A stretch of DNA of 64,000 nucleotides from Chrysogorgia sp. JL179-B06 (taxonomy: Eukaryota > Cnidaria > Anthozoa > Scleralcyonacea > Chrysogorgiidae), in NCBI GenBank assembly GCA_035772405.1, contig JAYKKM010000192.1, forward strand, positions 321,501 to 385,500, read 5' to 3'. Position numbers and translations under genes: made by a program. Every line of letters begins with the position of its first letter. Positions within the stretch are counted from its first letter, which is position 1. The notes below the pieces were generated by a model. It ran no database searches, had not been told where the DNA came from, and was given only the letters and a program-made list of their open reading frames with translations. This document shows positions 1-11,391 of this stretch, in pieces.

Positions 1-740
1 CGTACATCCCCAAGTATGTTCGAGACGACAAGAAGATTTTCTGTCGACGAACTACTCAGTGCGGTAAACAGCACTTCAAGCTTTCTTAGCAGGAATTTTG
101 GCGCAGAGAAACTAATCCAAAAGATGTCAGCGATCGGAAAGGCAAGGGTTGTATAGGCCACGGCGATCATGTAAATGTATATATTGATTGATAAACTACT
201 GTCTTACTAGTCTTAAACTAGTGTGTTGATAATCTAGTATTGCTATTGCGAATTGTGCGTCTCTGGCCGTAATCGTTGCTCAATTACCATATAACATATA
301 TTTACATATATACTGACACCGTCGACAAAACGACGATTAAGATTAAGCTATATTCGATTCGAGTTTACCGGTTCCGTGTAACCTATATTTAAGCGTTTCG
401 TATTGATTTTAAAAAGGTTTAAACTTCATATTGACCGATTGTTGTTGAACCTCGTTGTCTGGTGTATGAAATACGACCTGGCTATTCATTGCTTTTGACA
501 GGAAGTTGACAATAAATAATTCATGTTTTATCAAAGTTCGAATTGGACAAAAAAACTTAATAAAAATAATAAAATGTTTCATGAAAACATGTTTGAAAAC
601 ATTAAAACAAATGCTCAAAAGTGCTGTCAGATTGCGGGAAATGCCATTTCAGAGACCCAAATTCAAAAAATTTCCAGGGTAGAATGCCCCCGTACCCCCC
701 TACAGATGTGTACACCGCCATTTTGACTAAGGTATAAAAA
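1..740. other. No gene recognised
   Basis: AT-rich sequence with only short open frames of unconvincing composition. I see no domain, repeat boundary or splice structure that I can support. Confidence 0.5.
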
Positions 741-828
741 TTCCTAGATCTGCCCCTGACATGAAGTAAGACTATCCGATATTGCCTGCGGGAAAACGAA
801 ACCAACAACAGGTAAGAATACATCAACA

Positions 829-981
829 AGGTCGAAAGATTGTGAACAAAGGCGTCGAAAATCGCGAGAAGAAACTCCAGAACAACGCGAAGTTCGGCTC
901 GCGAAGAGAAGGGAAACAAGAAGGTTGAAAGATTGTGAACAAAGCCAAAGGCGACGAAAATGCCGAAACTGTGGAATGTAG
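829..981 (+). pseudogene. Basic repeat peptide fragment, likely TE-derived
   Basis: A 50-codon open frame ending in TAG encodes an arginine/lysine-rich peptide. The heptad KDCEQ-R/S-R/Q and its surroundings occur twice, separated by EETPEQREVRLAKRRETRR. Peptides with repeated TPEQRE..LA..R units occur at the N-termini of several invertebrate transposon proteins and in STPR-type DNA-binding repeats (family knowledge). There is no start codon in this frame and a GTAAG lies just upstream, so this is an exon or a relic. Function is not assigned. Confidence 0.35.
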
Positions 982-1019
982 TGTTGACGGACAAGCAAGT
1001 TTTATTTTGTAATATTCAT

Positions 1020-2620
1020 CTATGCCTATGGATACTTTGCTCGGACACGAATACAGGTAAATAAATTAGTATTCTCAGTATTCAAGGATAGTACACTGTG
1101 AGTCTGTGTTGAGCGTCTATATATTTGTATAAAGATAGGAGATAAACAAGGCGTTCGTTCCCAACCCGTGATTTCCGGTTGAGTTCGATAAACATTATTT
1201 TTAATAATTAATATGCCTTTTCAGCATAGTTTTTTGGTTAGGGTTGGTAATTTCGTTAGGTTATTGTGATTAGCATTTTGTTGAATTATAAAAGACTACC
1301 ACCTTTAATACTGCTACCGTACGAATAGCCACTGCCTTCACTAGACACTACTTTATCGTTTATAATCGTACAGTATAAACTCTTTGATTGTCTTGAGTGA
1401 CGAAGGGCTTTCGCTCGAAACGTTGAATGTCTGAGACCTGTTACACACTATTTTGGCAGTGCACCAACCTTTCAAAGATCTGTATTTCTGCCTACAATGT
1501 ACAATACGCTGAACAATATTTTATCTTCAATAAAACAACCATGTCATGTTATTGTTTGTTAGTTGTAACTTGTATATAGTCTGCATTGACAATTGTGATT
1601 GTTCAGAAATCTTTCGACAAATTTTGAAATACTTAACTGAGAGAGTTGTACTATATACATTCTGGGATTGGGAAAAGTTTAGGCACTATTAATAATACTA
1701 ACTAGAAATACAGGATAGCCTGTTCAATGCTAACACTGGTATTTACTATTGACAGGGTCCTGTTTCCTAACAAATTACAATTATTATTTATTACAAATAT
1801 AAATTTATTACACATATTCATATATATGTACAATATGTTACAAAAACTAATTATAACTTGAAAGTTGTATAAATCCTACAAATGTAGTATTGTCAATTAA
1901 GGCAATAGATATTAGATAATGCTCTTACATGCATGCAATGAACAAATTCATTGAGATTAAAATAGTTCTTTAGAAATGGTGGTAAAATGCCTTCAAGACA
2001 TTTCTTAACTAACATGGTACCAATCCTAAGTTTCATGTCCAGACTTAGGAAAGGTCAGTTTCTCTGCCCTGCATTGAGACCTCAAGAGCATCTATCCTCA
2101 CCAACAATCGGGATAGAATCCCTAATACTGTATTAAAACCAAATTGATGCCTATACATTTGCACTATATGCACCCCTAGACATTTGAATGATAAAGAGAA
2201 TGCACTTTCTTCCTTCATTCTTTAACAGTCTTTGGTGTCTTTTTATACTAACTACTGAGTTGATTATTTCATGAATCACAAGGTCGGTGAGAAGGGGGGC
2301 AAAATAGCCTGGACCTTGCAAGGGGCCCAGCCGCGTCGCCACATCAATCACTTGTGACTGGTGTAATCTGCAGACCAATGAAATGTTGCTACATTTTGCA
2401 TACCTAACACAAAGTACCAGTTCATCTCAACACTGTTCCCCAATTCTGTCGAATACTGTGAATTATTGAACGGAGTCCAAAACAAAAATTATTGAACGCT
2501 GATGACATCACTAGGACAAAGCGCATAACTGCAGTACTAATTACAGAGTAAATTAGCAACTATGCTATAAAAGTTTCAAACAGTAAGCAGGCGAGGGGTG
2601 TTGCGTATAACGTATTTCTA
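1020..2620. other. Intergenic, one hammerhead-like relic
   Basis: No coding region is supported. The stretch around 1,396-1,425 resembles a degenerate hammerhead core (see the separate entry). Positions 2,280-2,360 are locally GC-richer without a convincing gene. Confidence 0.4.
1390..1440 (+). ncRNA. Degenerate hammerhead-ribozyme-like relic
   Basis: The sequence reads GUGACGA, then a GGGC/GCUC stem with a short U-rich loop, then GAAAC and later a GUC. A hammerhead needs CUGANGA, stem II and GAAA. The first core base is G instead of C, and I cannot build a good stem I. It probably descends from a Penelope-like terminal repeat and is unlikely to cleave. Confidence 0.3.
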
Positions 2621-2629
2621 GTTCATTCC

Positions 2630-3798
2630 ATAAAAGGAAAATGGCAGTTTATCATGCGGACGGTTGAGAAGGTTGATGAGTTGTTTCAACCTGTCGAAGA
2701 GATTATTATTGAGAAGTTAATTCCTGCCTTAACTGGACGAAGTCACTGTTCCATTGCAGAAAGAAAGATGTTATCATTGCCAACAAGACATGGTGGTCTG
2801 AATATCGTTAATCCAGTTGAAGAAGCTTGCCATAAATTCCATCCATCCAAAACGATTACTGAGCCTCTGAAGCAAATGATAATTGAGCCGATTCGTATCG
2901 AAAACCTGATCTAAGCGAGATTAAAACGACGACACGTCGAGAAAAAGCAGAAAATCATGCAAACAAGGCCAATGCCGTCAGAGAAATGCTACCCACCACA
3001 AAACAAAGGTCAATGGATCTCCTAAATGAGAAAGGTTCTTCTTCCTGGCTCACTGTGCTTCCGCTGAAAGAACACGGTTTTAACTTGAATAAGAGCGAGT
3101 TCCGTGACGCCCTGTGTCTACGATACGGTTGGCAGCTAAAGAATCTGCCTCAGCACTGCGTGTGTGGTGCTAACTTCTCTACAGACCATGCTATGATCTG
3201 TTCACACGGTGGTATGACCATTGTTCGCCATAATGAGGTCCGCGACATCACTGCTGATTGGCTGAGTGCGGTGTGTAACGAAACAGAGAAGGAACCACAG
3301 CTACAGCCAATTACGGGTGAAAGCATATATCTGCAGTCTGCAAACCGACAAGACGAGGCTAGATCTGATATAAAGGCTAAAGGTTTCTGGTGTCGCCAAC
3401 AAAGCGCATTTTTTGACGTAAGGGTGTTCCACCCAAACGCGCCTAGTTATCGCAACACCAGCATTAGTTCTTTATACAGAAGCCAGGAGAATATGAAAAA
3501 AAGAGAATATGGCGACAGAGTAAGAGAAATAGAGCATGGTACGTTTACACCTTTGATCTTTTCTACAAGTGGTGGTCTGAGCAAAGAAACAACGGTTGCT
3601 TACAAGAGAATGGCAGAGATGTTAGCAGTCAAGTGGAAATGGGAATATGCTGTCACCTTAGCATGGATGAGATGCCGCCTCTCCTTCGCTCTATTAAGAT
3701 CAGCCATTGCATGCATGAGAGGGACTAGAAAATCCTCTAATCAAGTGAAAAACAAAAACTTAGAACTCGGTTTGCTGGAGAGCCAGCTACGTTGCTAA
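2630..3798 (+). pseudogene. Retroelement C-terminal region, frameshifted
   Basis: Two open frames (about 2,630-2,914 and 2,986-3,798) are continuous in content but shifted. The first contains LIPALTGR and LPTRHGGLNIVNP. The second contains EFRDALCLRYGW, a C-x-C-G...H...C cluster, RHNEVRD, a glutamate/glutamine segment, then GFW and AFFDVRV. This order is what I associate with the C-terminus of reverse-transcriptase retroelements common in cnidarians and sponges. The last part resembles a PD-(D/E)XK-type nuclease (inference). No RT catalytic segment remains, so this is a 5'-truncated, frameshifted copy. An AATAAA signal follows at about 3,947. Confidence 0.5.
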
Positions 3799-3944
3799 TG
3801 ACTTTTCCTTTATATCAGAGTGTGATTTTACTGACATTTTTAATTTTAATCTTTTTAACTGCCATGAGTTTATATGTATTATACTGTTATTAACTTCAAT
3901 AACTAAATTATTGTAAATTATTGTAAAATATAGTTATAAATTGT

Positions 3945-4045
3945 GAAATAAAGTTTATTATATTATTATAATGAATTAATCATTATTATTATATTATTAT
4001 ATTATTATTATTATTACGAATGATTATTTAATATTATTATCTGCG
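3945..4045 (+). repeat. AATAAA signal and (TTA)n microsatellite
   Basis: A polyadenylation-like AATAAA is followed by runs of TTA/TTATTA. This is consistent with the 3' end of the truncated retroelement just upstream. Confidence 0.5.
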
Positions 4046-4223
4046 AATGATTTATTAACTGAATATTACTGAATACTCTGAATATACATGTACCTGTATA
4101 CTTTTAGTTTTTTCTTTTTCTCAACGTTGTATTTGCTCCAGCAAAAGACCGATAGCCTTGCATGGCGCGATACGCTAACGAGTGCCTTTTCCTTCTCTCC
4201 TGGCGACTCATGCTCATTATGGA

Positions 4224-4496
4224 CTACTTCTTTCTTTTGTTTCTCTGCAACCTCTTTCTCCGTAAGGATTCCAAGGTTCTTGTACGTTTTCTTCGTGCAG
4301 GATTATCACGAATATGCTGCTTTTGACTAAGCCGATCGTCAGCAAGCGATAAGCCACTCGCACGATCTGCTAATAAGCACCCGTGAAGCGCATTAGCTTG
4401 ACTTAATCTAACAGCAGCAAATCCACGATGATTACAGTCAATTGAGGCCTTGGATTTTGTTAACAAATTCATCGTTTGATTGTTCCTTCCTTCCAT
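4224..4496 (-). CDS. Unidentified basic ORF, probably a relic
   Basis: A 90-codon frame, arginine/lysine-rich at its C-terminus, ends at TAG. The same frame stays open past the stop for about 45 more codons with similar basic composition, so a nonsense mutation in a longer protein is possible. I do not recognise the family. The amino-acid composition looks coding rather than random. Confidence 0.3.
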   Translation of the reverse strand: MEGRNNQTMNLLTKSKASIDCNHRGFAAVRLSQANALHGCLLADRASGLSLADDRLSQKQHIRDNPARRKRTRTLESLRRKRLQRNKRKK

Positions 4497-4499
4497 CTT

Positions 4500-4880
4500 T
4501 GAAAATTGGCAGTTCTGGTGGGAATTTCAAGTTCTGAAGGTCAAGGTATAGCAACCAACAGTGGCCCATTGTTTTACTGTGGTTCTGGAATGACGATCGG
4601 AACATTGTTCACCAATGCTGGTTTAAGTAATCCTGCCGTACAAATCCAAGCTTTACTTTCTTTAATATCATTAATTTTAACAAAATAATTAAAAATATTA
4701 TGTGTATCTGTCTTGCCTTGCAGTGGCTTAATTTGAAGTATCTAGGGTTTAACATAGCTACCGAAGTAAATACCGAATTTGTAATTCCTTACGACCGTCT
4801 GTCGTTTCAAAAGTCAGATTGTAACCCATTGTGATCCATCTAAAAGCATAAGAGATGTCAAGCAATGCTAATGTGATGCA
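4500..4880. other. No gene recognised
   Basis: Only a short hydrophobic plus-strand frame (4,506-4,688) with no support. I see nothing else. Confidence 0.3.
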
Positions 4881-4916
4881 GCTCCAATTCAAAGAAGCCA
4901 AATTCATTACCAACTC

Positions 4917-5137
4917 TTGGTTCTCCTTGAAGAGGTGGCGCAAGCTAACCGACAGCTCAACGCTCAGAACCAATCGTTGCGAAAAGATATAAAGAAGCAC
5001 GATACAGAAAATAAAGCGACATTAGAGAAGCTGGAACGAAAACTTGATGATGCGGTCGGTTCCTCAAGTGAAAATGGATCATTGAACAAGAAGCGAATAC
5101 AAATAAGGAAGAGAGTTTGTGTGCCAGCGCAATGTCG
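4917..5137 (+). CDS. Coiled-coil exon of an unknown protein
   Basis: An open stretch encodes a charged heptad-like segment (LLEEVAQANRQLNAQNQSL and onward), followed by a serine-rich linker and a basic tail KRIQIRKRVCVPAQCR. It ends at a plausible donor (CGG|GTACGT or nearby). A leucine/asparagine coiled coil followed by a basic segment is typical of dimerising nuclear proteins, but I see no diagnostic domain. It may be an exon of the THAP-bearing gene downstream or a separate TE remnant. Confidence 0.35.
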
Positions 5138-5139
5138 GG

Positions 5140-5605
5140 TACGTCAATTTGCTTTTTATAATTTAGATATCTCTTCTTTTCCAACCTGGATTTGTAGTGA
5201 TATGGAAGTATATTTGTCAATAATCCCCAGTCATACATTTGCTTGTTCGTCTTAAACTATTAAACCATCTTGTCTTGTTGCGCATATAATTTACGTATTT
5301 AGAAAGTCAGTCATGACTGATAGTGATCCCACCGATTGTAAGAATTTATTAGTCTGTGCGTGAGACGTTAGCACAGGAGCCCAACTCTGACACTAACCGT
5401 GCTCTGACCCTATGATAGTCTTCTCTATGTTTTCATAGATGCTATTCAAATAAATTGCAACGTTTTATTTAAACGAAGACCATGGCACTTCTCTTAAAGT
5501 GCCTATAACCCATATTTCTGTTACAATATTGCAAGAAATCGCTATTTCGAATATCCCGCAATAAATTTCTGCAAATCGCAAAGAGCCTGGTACCCACATG
5601 ATGTG
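5140..5605. other. No gene recognised
   Basis: Intron-like or intergenic AT-rich sequence between the coiled-coil exon and the THAP exon. No structure seen. Confidence 0.3.
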
Positions 5606-5610
5606 ACAAA

Positions 5611-5961
5611 CATTGTTCATGTGTTGTTTTTGGGTGTGTTAACGAATCAGACTTGACGAAAGGAATTTCACTTCATCGTATGCCATTTTGGAATGACGAT
5701 CAGGTTGAGGCGAAACGGGGAAGAAACGTTTGTGTCAATTTCGTGGCGAGGAAGCGTGATAAGTGGAAACCAACAAAGCATTCGGCAATATGCTCAGCTC
5801 ACTTTAAATCAGACGACTACGCTACATATGCTGTATAAATACCTGGAACGAAAGATTATACGCCAAGACTTAAGAAAGATGACATTGGTATAATGGTCTT
5901 TCCAACAATTTACAAAATATGCGATGATTCCGTAGAACCACCCCCTCGAGATAAACGACAG
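5611..5961 (+). pseudogene. THAP zinc-finger exon with an internal stop
   Basis: The frame shows CVVFGC near the start, MPFW, a WKPTKHSAICSAHF block and then, after one TAA, RLKKDDIG.MVFPT. This matches the THAP C2CH layout (C-x4-C, later C-x2-H, and a C-terminal VFPT like the AVPTIF box), a DNA-binding domain of P-element-type transposases and their domesticated relatives. The in-frame TAA after DDYATYAV separates the C-x2-H from the AVPT-like box, so this copy is broken unless that codon is spliced out. The exon ends at CAG|GTGAGT at 5,961. The frame continues in phase 0 into the exon at 6,070. Confidence 0.6.
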
Positions 5962-6069
5962 GTGAGTGTTCTACCGTCAATTGAATCGACTTTATTTCGT
6001 GAAGAAAGCGTTATTTGCCATGCTTTCTTGGTCCATATGTGGTGATTTTTATCTAGCTTTTTTAACTAG

Positions 6070-6210
6070 GCTGCTAAAGAACGAGCGCAGTTAACGAGAG
6101 GCGAAACCTCGGTGCCTAGTAGTCTCTTCCAAAGTCTGAAGGAAAACCCTTCAACAATCTGTGCATTTGATGTTGATCAATTTCAAGAAATCACAAAACC
6201 TAAAAATCAG
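6070..6210 (+). CDS. Second exon after the THAP exon
   Basis: A clean 141-nt exon is bounded by CTAG| and CAG|GTAAGT. It encodes 47 residues beginning AAKERAQLTRGE and ending TKPKNQ, with no stop. Its phase (0 to 0) agrees with the preceding THAP exon. No domain is recognised. The pair suggests a THAP-type transposase gene or THAP host protein whose downstream exons are lost or interrupted by the R2/NeSL-like fragment. Confidence 0.5.
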
Positions 6211-6364
6211 GTAAGTTTTACCAGTTGTCTCACTTCTTTTTCTTTTACATCTTTTTGTTGATGCCGATCGATCTGTCCGAATCGATCTTTATATTATAGT
6301 ATTTTATTCTGGCTAACGCGACTTTATTCACTTCTGGGGAAGCCCTCGAGATTTTAGTTGACCA

Positions 6365-7590
6365 GTGGTTGATCAAAGAAGAAATCCAAATGTTACGCAT
6401 GAATTCATATATACCCTCTCAAAAGATCCCTCGTATCCTACCGATCAACTCTTATCCGTATCCTGCGTCATACGTGTTCCCTTCCAAACAGATCCACGGT
6501 GTCATATTTCTTCGCCAGCAAGTCCTGCGGTGGTTTGGCCTTCCAAGATCCTTTTAACGAAATGGACATCCAGACCATTACACAAGCGATTAACCCTTTC
6601 TTGCCCTGACCGTACTGTGGCGGAAATTGCTCGCGCTGAACTAACCCAAACCGTTAGTCATGCCGCTCGTTCTTCTGCACCTACACCTGCATTGATCAAC
6701 AATTTCCTCTCCGCTGCCCCGGACGAGCGTCTCAACGAAATCCGATATCGCGTTCAGTCCCTTTGGTCACGCACAAGGAAAGCCTGTCGTCGTCTCAAAG
6801 TTAGTTTTTCAGTATCAAACAACGCCGCTGCCACCGTCCAAACCGAGGCTTCGGGTCCAATCAACGCCAAAAATACCTGTCGGTTTCTCCACTGCTTCGC
6901 CCAAACCACTGCTTCGGAGCAACTCCAATCCCTTCCAGATCAGTACGCTAATGGTTCCACCTGGCAATTCACTGGTCTCAATCTTCGCTTCTGAGACTGG
7001 AGGTTAATCCATCGCGCTTGCCTTAATTGTCTACCTTTAAATGCCATTAAGAGCCGGTGGTCTAACTCCTCCCCCCAAGATGCCGTCACTGCCACAGCGA
7101 TGAGACCTTACCCCACACCATCTGTCACTGCCGAACCAATATGGTAGCAATCCTCGCTAGGCATAACAAGGTTGTGGATCGACTGGTCAACTCAGTTAGA
7201 CATGGTCAGGTGATCACCGATCGTACTGTCGCTGGTTCCAGTTGTAACCTTCGCCCTGATATTGTTATCCGTGATGATAACAAGGTAACAATTATTGATG
7301 TTTGTTGTCCGTTCGAGAATGGCCCAGAAGCGCAACAAGACGCCGAGAATCGAAAAATCACCAAGTATCAACCCTTGCAACAGTTTTTCTCCAACCAAGG
7401 CCTTCAGTGTGATGTTTTCGGTTTTGTAATTGGTTCCCTTGGTGCTTGGCATCCCAGTAATGAATCTGTCCTCTGTAAACTTGAAATGTCAAGATCCTAC
7501 ATGTCGCTATTCAGGAAATTATGCTGTACTGACATTATTCAAGGCTCCAGTGACATTTACCGCCAGCATCTTGGTATTCCCGATGTTGTT
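6365..7590 (+). pseudogene. R2/NeSL-type LINE C-terminal endonuclease fragment
   Basis: At about 7,083-7,170 the translation shows CRHCHSDETLPHTICHC, the CCHC finger typical of the C-terminus of R2/NeSL-class non-LTR retrotransposons. It is followed by ARHNKVVDRL and then RPDIVIRDD...TIIDVCCPFE at about 7,255-7,320, the PD-(D/E)XK restriction-like endonuclease signature. A tail GSLGAWHPSNESVL also fits the family. Upstream, 6,365-7,000 has the preceding region in several frames with stops. The reverse transcriptase itself is missing, so this is a 5'-truncated, frameshifted copy. It abuts the MULE-like remnant. Confidence 0.6.
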
Positions 7591-7709
7591 AATATTCCTG
7601 CACAGGGATATTGCACAGGTGATATTGCACAGGTGTTGGGCAAGTTCCGAGAAGCAGACATATTGCAAAAAAGCAAAAAGATCAAAGCACAAATCTCGGT
7701 CAGAAAAAT

Positions 7710-8870
7710 ATGTCTGGTACAGGAAGAAACAGCGATCCTTGGTATTTGTTACTTAACAACAGCAAGTTTCAAGCCAGGGACCAGAGTACAGCTTTTATTC
7801 GAGATGTGCGAGTTGGAGCGGAACCATTCTGTGGCTTGGGAACAAAGAGACAGTTAAACGATATTAAGCGATTTTGCTGTAATCCAGTTCAATACCGACC
7901 TATGACTATCATATCCCCATTTCGTATCAGCACCTCCTGGTGAATGGAAAAGAGGGAGTTCACCCAACAAAGAATCGCCTAGTTCTTTTACATGAAAAGA
8001 AGACGAAGGTGACCTACTCTCTTTTTGCAGCCACGATCAAGTCACTCGAACCCGGTCTGACCAACATGATGGCATTCGGGACAGATGATGAAAAAGCTCT
8101 GGCGGAAGGATTCAGCGATCACTTCGAAAGAGCCACTCACTTGCTGTGTGAAATTCATTTGAAAAAAAAAACGTTGAGTCAAAGCTTACGTCTATGAACA
8201 TAACAGGAGACACCAAGCAATGTTTCATTGCGGATATATTTGGACGGAAAGTAGAAGATATTTTTGAGAGTGGATTATCAGACGCAAGTAATCCGGAAGA
8301 GTTCGCAGTGATGTTGGAAGTGTGGTTGAAAAGTGGAAAGTTTTACACCCCAATGGTGAAGAGTTCCATTCCTGGTTCAAGGAAAAAAAGGCTGAAGAAT
8401 TTGCCAAAAGCGTGATTAGTTCAGTCCGACAAAGAGCTGGTTTAGGGTGTCCTCTGGACAAATTCACAACCAACCATTCTGAGAGAACAAATGGGATTAT
8501 TCAGGACTTCATAAAGCGAGACTTGCACTCGAATGGCAAAGTTGAATGCAAAGACTGCCCTGGATATTCTTCCTTGTTACTATGTTCTCATGTTCTGTCA
8601 GCGTGCTTAAAAAAGGGCCATCTTGATAAATACCTGAAATGGTTAACAGCCACGAAACGAAAAACTGGAGGCATTAATTACAGTCAAGCAGTCACTTATG
8701 GAATGCCTGCTGGAAGAGGACGAAAAGGAAGCAAAGCTCCAAGAAAGCGCCATAGTAGACAGCCTTCAGCGTCAAGTACTGTCACCTCTCGTCCAGGTCT
8801 TCACACCATTTCACCTGTCAATGAGTCAATCATGCCAAGACCAATTTTTAACTACCAGTGATCCTGTTGC
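7710..8870 (+). pseudogene. MULE-like transposase with SWIM zinc finger
   Basis: Frames at 7,710-7,920, 7,940-8,197 and 8,194-8,860 read as one protein with at least two frame changes. Seen in order: an N-terminal block RQLNDIKRFCCNP, then FGTDDEKALAEGF and HLLCEIHL (typical of the second half of a Mutator-like DDE core), then CKDCPGYSSLLLCSHVLSAC, a SWIM-type C-x-C...C-x-H finger. A basic tail follows. The segment around the first catalytic Asp (about 7,905-7,940) looks deleted, so the enzyme is dead. MULE-SWIM genes cut and paste DNA in the nucleus (family knowledge). Confidence 0.55.
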
Positions 8871-8934
8871 TACATTCATTCCTCAACTAGGAAATCAAGC
8901 TCAACAATTTTACTAGGGATACACCAGGTCAGCA

Positions 8935-9498
8935 GCATCTACCTACATACCGCGATTAGTCACCGGTACAGGTGGCAACCCTCGTCCAGGTCTCTACACC
9001 ACTTCACCTGTGAATAACCCAACCTTGCCACAACCAACTCAAGCCACCAGTTATCCTGTTGCTACATTCATTCACCAACTAGGAAATCAAGTGCAAGGAG
9101 TGCATCAGGGACGCACCAGGCCATTACAGTCAGCAACCATTGCTTCTACACAAGTACCGGATCAGCTGCAGTGCACAACACATCCTAGACCCCCATATCC
9201 CACGCCAATACTGGGTATGTTTATAATATACCCTCTCCAAACCTTGAAACCGAATGGCGTAATCCAACATCCACCATACGATTTGGTAATTGTATCAAAT
9301 ATGGAAAGGGAGTGGCACGATGGTAACATTACTCACAGGAGACACAGCAATGTTTATTTCCACTGTTTTCGTGAATGTGTTCAAAAGAGATATTTTGGTG
9401 CCTTTCATCTGAGCATCTCTGTGAATGTGTCAAGTTTTTTAATGCCTGTACACAAGAACTTTTTAAAAGAAACATTTGGAATCGCCGATATAGAATAG
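8935..9498 (+). CDS. C-terminal part of the MULE-associated ORF
   Basis: A 162-codon frame begins with two proline/glutamine-rich repeats. A NP.LP.P...YPVATFI.QLGNQ unit occurs here and again upstream at 8,830-8,915. The frame then has a compact domain with PPYDLVIV, EREWHDG, NVYFHCFRECV. The last motif resembles a small conserved domain I associate with the C-terminus of SWIM-containing transposon proteins in cnidarians (inference). It ends with TAG at about 9,496. It is probably continuous with the 7.7-8.9-kb remnant before frameshifting. Confidence 0.45.
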   Translation, partial: ASTYIPRLVTGTGGNPRPGLYTTSPVNNPTLPQPTQATSYPVATFIHQLGNQVQGVHQGRTRPLQSATIASTQVPDQLQCTTHPRPPYPTPILGMFIIYPLQTLKPNGVIQHPPYDLVIVSNMEREWHDGNITHRRHSNVYFHCFRECVQKRYFGAFHLSISVNVSSFLMPVHKNFLKETFGIADIE

Positions 9499-9499
9499 A

Positions 9500-10190
9500 C
9501 GAAAGCACAAAACAAATGAATTAATTAACCATGCTGCAGGTATACTTTGCAGTATTGTAGGGTACAATTGCTCTCTTAAATTGATGTTATATAATTATAC
9601 TGTATTTGATTGATTTGTTAGGTTGTTCCAGTTATGTTATACAATAGGTTTTGTTTTCTTTTAATAACAATAATATTAAAATAATCTTAAAATAAAATTT
9701 CACGCTGATTGTAATGGGTTTTTCCTGCCACTTTTCGCCAAATTCCTCATCGGTTGAGGTGCTATAGTGTTGGTTATATGGTAACTAATATATATGGTAA
9801 CTAATACATTCGGTAACTAATACATTCGCAGTGTAACGGATCCCATGCACGATGTTCCGTATTTTATTTCAATTGTTGATACGCGAAAAGTCACACTTAT
9901 TTCTTGACAAGAGGTTTAATATAATATTATAACAACTCTTTACAACTAATACACAATCTTACATTACAACCAATACACAATCTACAATGTAATTACTCAC
10001 CGACTGTATCGATTCTAGCTTCTACAGATTAAACATATCCTTTGATTAAATCACTGCTGTAAATATCAACTTTCTAGCGCCTTCGCTAACAACATGCTTC
10101 ATACGCAAACATACAAAGGTACAATCAAGGTGTCAATCACGTTCTGATCAATTAAAGGTTAATATATATTAAAGTTAAATATAAACATCT
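9500..10190. other. Intergenic with short direct repeats
   Basis: No gene. A GGTAACTAATA unit is repeated three times near 9,775-9,825. An AATAAAATTT segment near 9,690 could be a polyadenylation signal for the upstream ORF. Confidence 0.4.
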
Positions 10191-10195
10191 TCATG

Positions 10196-10459
10196 TTATT
10201 GCAGCAGGTAGCTACACACAGTTTTGATGTCCCTGTGAACGATACCTTTACCATGAAGGTTGTGCAAACCATTGGCTATATCTTTGGCAATAACAGGCAT
10301 TAGGTGGGTGAATCCTTCGCAGTCATTTGTTTCGTCAACGTGCGTCAAGAAATCTGAAAGATTATTGACTTGCGTCTCATCTCCAAAAGGTCGAAAGTCA
10401 AAGTTCACAAACTCTAGCATCATTGCGTTTGGCCTCGTACACACTGCTATGAACTTCAC
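10196..10459 (-). pseudogene. Protein kinase fragment (HRD region)
   Basis: The minus-strand frame ends in DIANGLHNLHGKGIVHRDIK, the catalytic-loop HRD motif of the protein kinase fold, followed by an unrelated tail. Upstream it has MLEFVNFDF, similar to the hinge region. The catalytic Lys and the DFG segment are absent, so only about a third of a kinase domain remains. It could be an exon, but no convincing splice site follows the HRD. I call it a captured or decayed fragment. Confidence 0.5.
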
Positions 10460-10499
10460 GATGTTTTCGCTTCTTTTAGGAATTCTTTGGTAGACTCCT

Positions 10500-11240
10500 C
10501 GTCTCTCTCATGTAATCGTTTAAATTTGCCATTGCCATTTAAACTCGACGATACCCGAGGGCAAGGTTATTTTCTTTTTCACTTTAATCTTCGGAACAGT
10601 AAACATGTTGTTTGCTGAAATAACCGAGTCAAATCATTCTCGAGTCGTTGACAACACGTGCAAATCTGGTAACTTGATATATATTATTCACCGTGAATAA
10701 TATCCGTGTTTATACATTATTGACCGCCAACGAAAAGACGCCTAGTCACTTGATTTGACTAAAAAAGTCTTCATATTCATGGTAAATAACCACAAATCCG
10801 TTCATTTTGTTGATTAATTTGACTCAAAAAGTATTCATATTCATGGTAAATAACCACACATTCGTCATTTTGGGACATATTACATCGGACTCCGTGTTTT
10901 CCATATTTCGCGCTGACATATTACGTCTACGTCACACTCCATGATTTCCATCGGACTCCGTGTTTTCGAGACTCCGGGACTCCGACTTTTCTATCTTACC
11001 AATGAACGTTCGGATTTAACGTACGGCAGAGACGTTCGTATAACGTCTTACCGCTGTTGCACATATCAATAAAAAATTAAAGTATAGATCTTATTTTGAG
11101 GGTTTTAAAGAAAACGACGAAATATATTTGATAGTAACGTTGCTCAAATACGTTCAGAAAACGTTCTGCTTACTTTTGTGACGTAAATCTTCAGGGAAAT
11201 GATAAAAAATATCAGCAGTTCTGAAATTACCCATCTGCCC
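10500..11240. repeat. Short direct repeats, no gene
   Basis: Two copies of a roughly 45-bp unit containing TTCATATTCATGGTAAATAA lie at about 10,770 and 10,830. Two copies of CATCGGACTCCGTGTTTTC lie at about 10,886 and 10,948. No coding region is seen. Confidence 0.45.
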
Positions 11241-11278
11241 AAGTGCTTCACTCGCGCATGTGTATTGTATATTGTATA

Positions 11279-11391
11279 CCCTTACAGAAAAGTCTATAGG
11301 CAATGGGCCAATTGCCTATAGAAGTCAATAGGCACCTGTAGGCGTCTATAGGTTTCTCTATAGGTCGCCTATAGACTTTTTTGTTAGGGAC
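11279..11391. mobile_element. Small foldback (MITE-like) element
   Basis: Imperfect inverted ends, CCCTTACAGAAAAGTCTATA on the left and its near complement on the right, enclose several CTATAGGC-type palindromic motifs. The total is about 113 bp. A target duplication is not clear, so the class is unknown. Confidence 0.45.

Noticed and set aside
602..998. 130-codon minus-strand frame
   Set aside because: Shadow of the basic repeat peptide on the plus strand in its first half; cysteine/phenylalanine/serine-rich with no motif.
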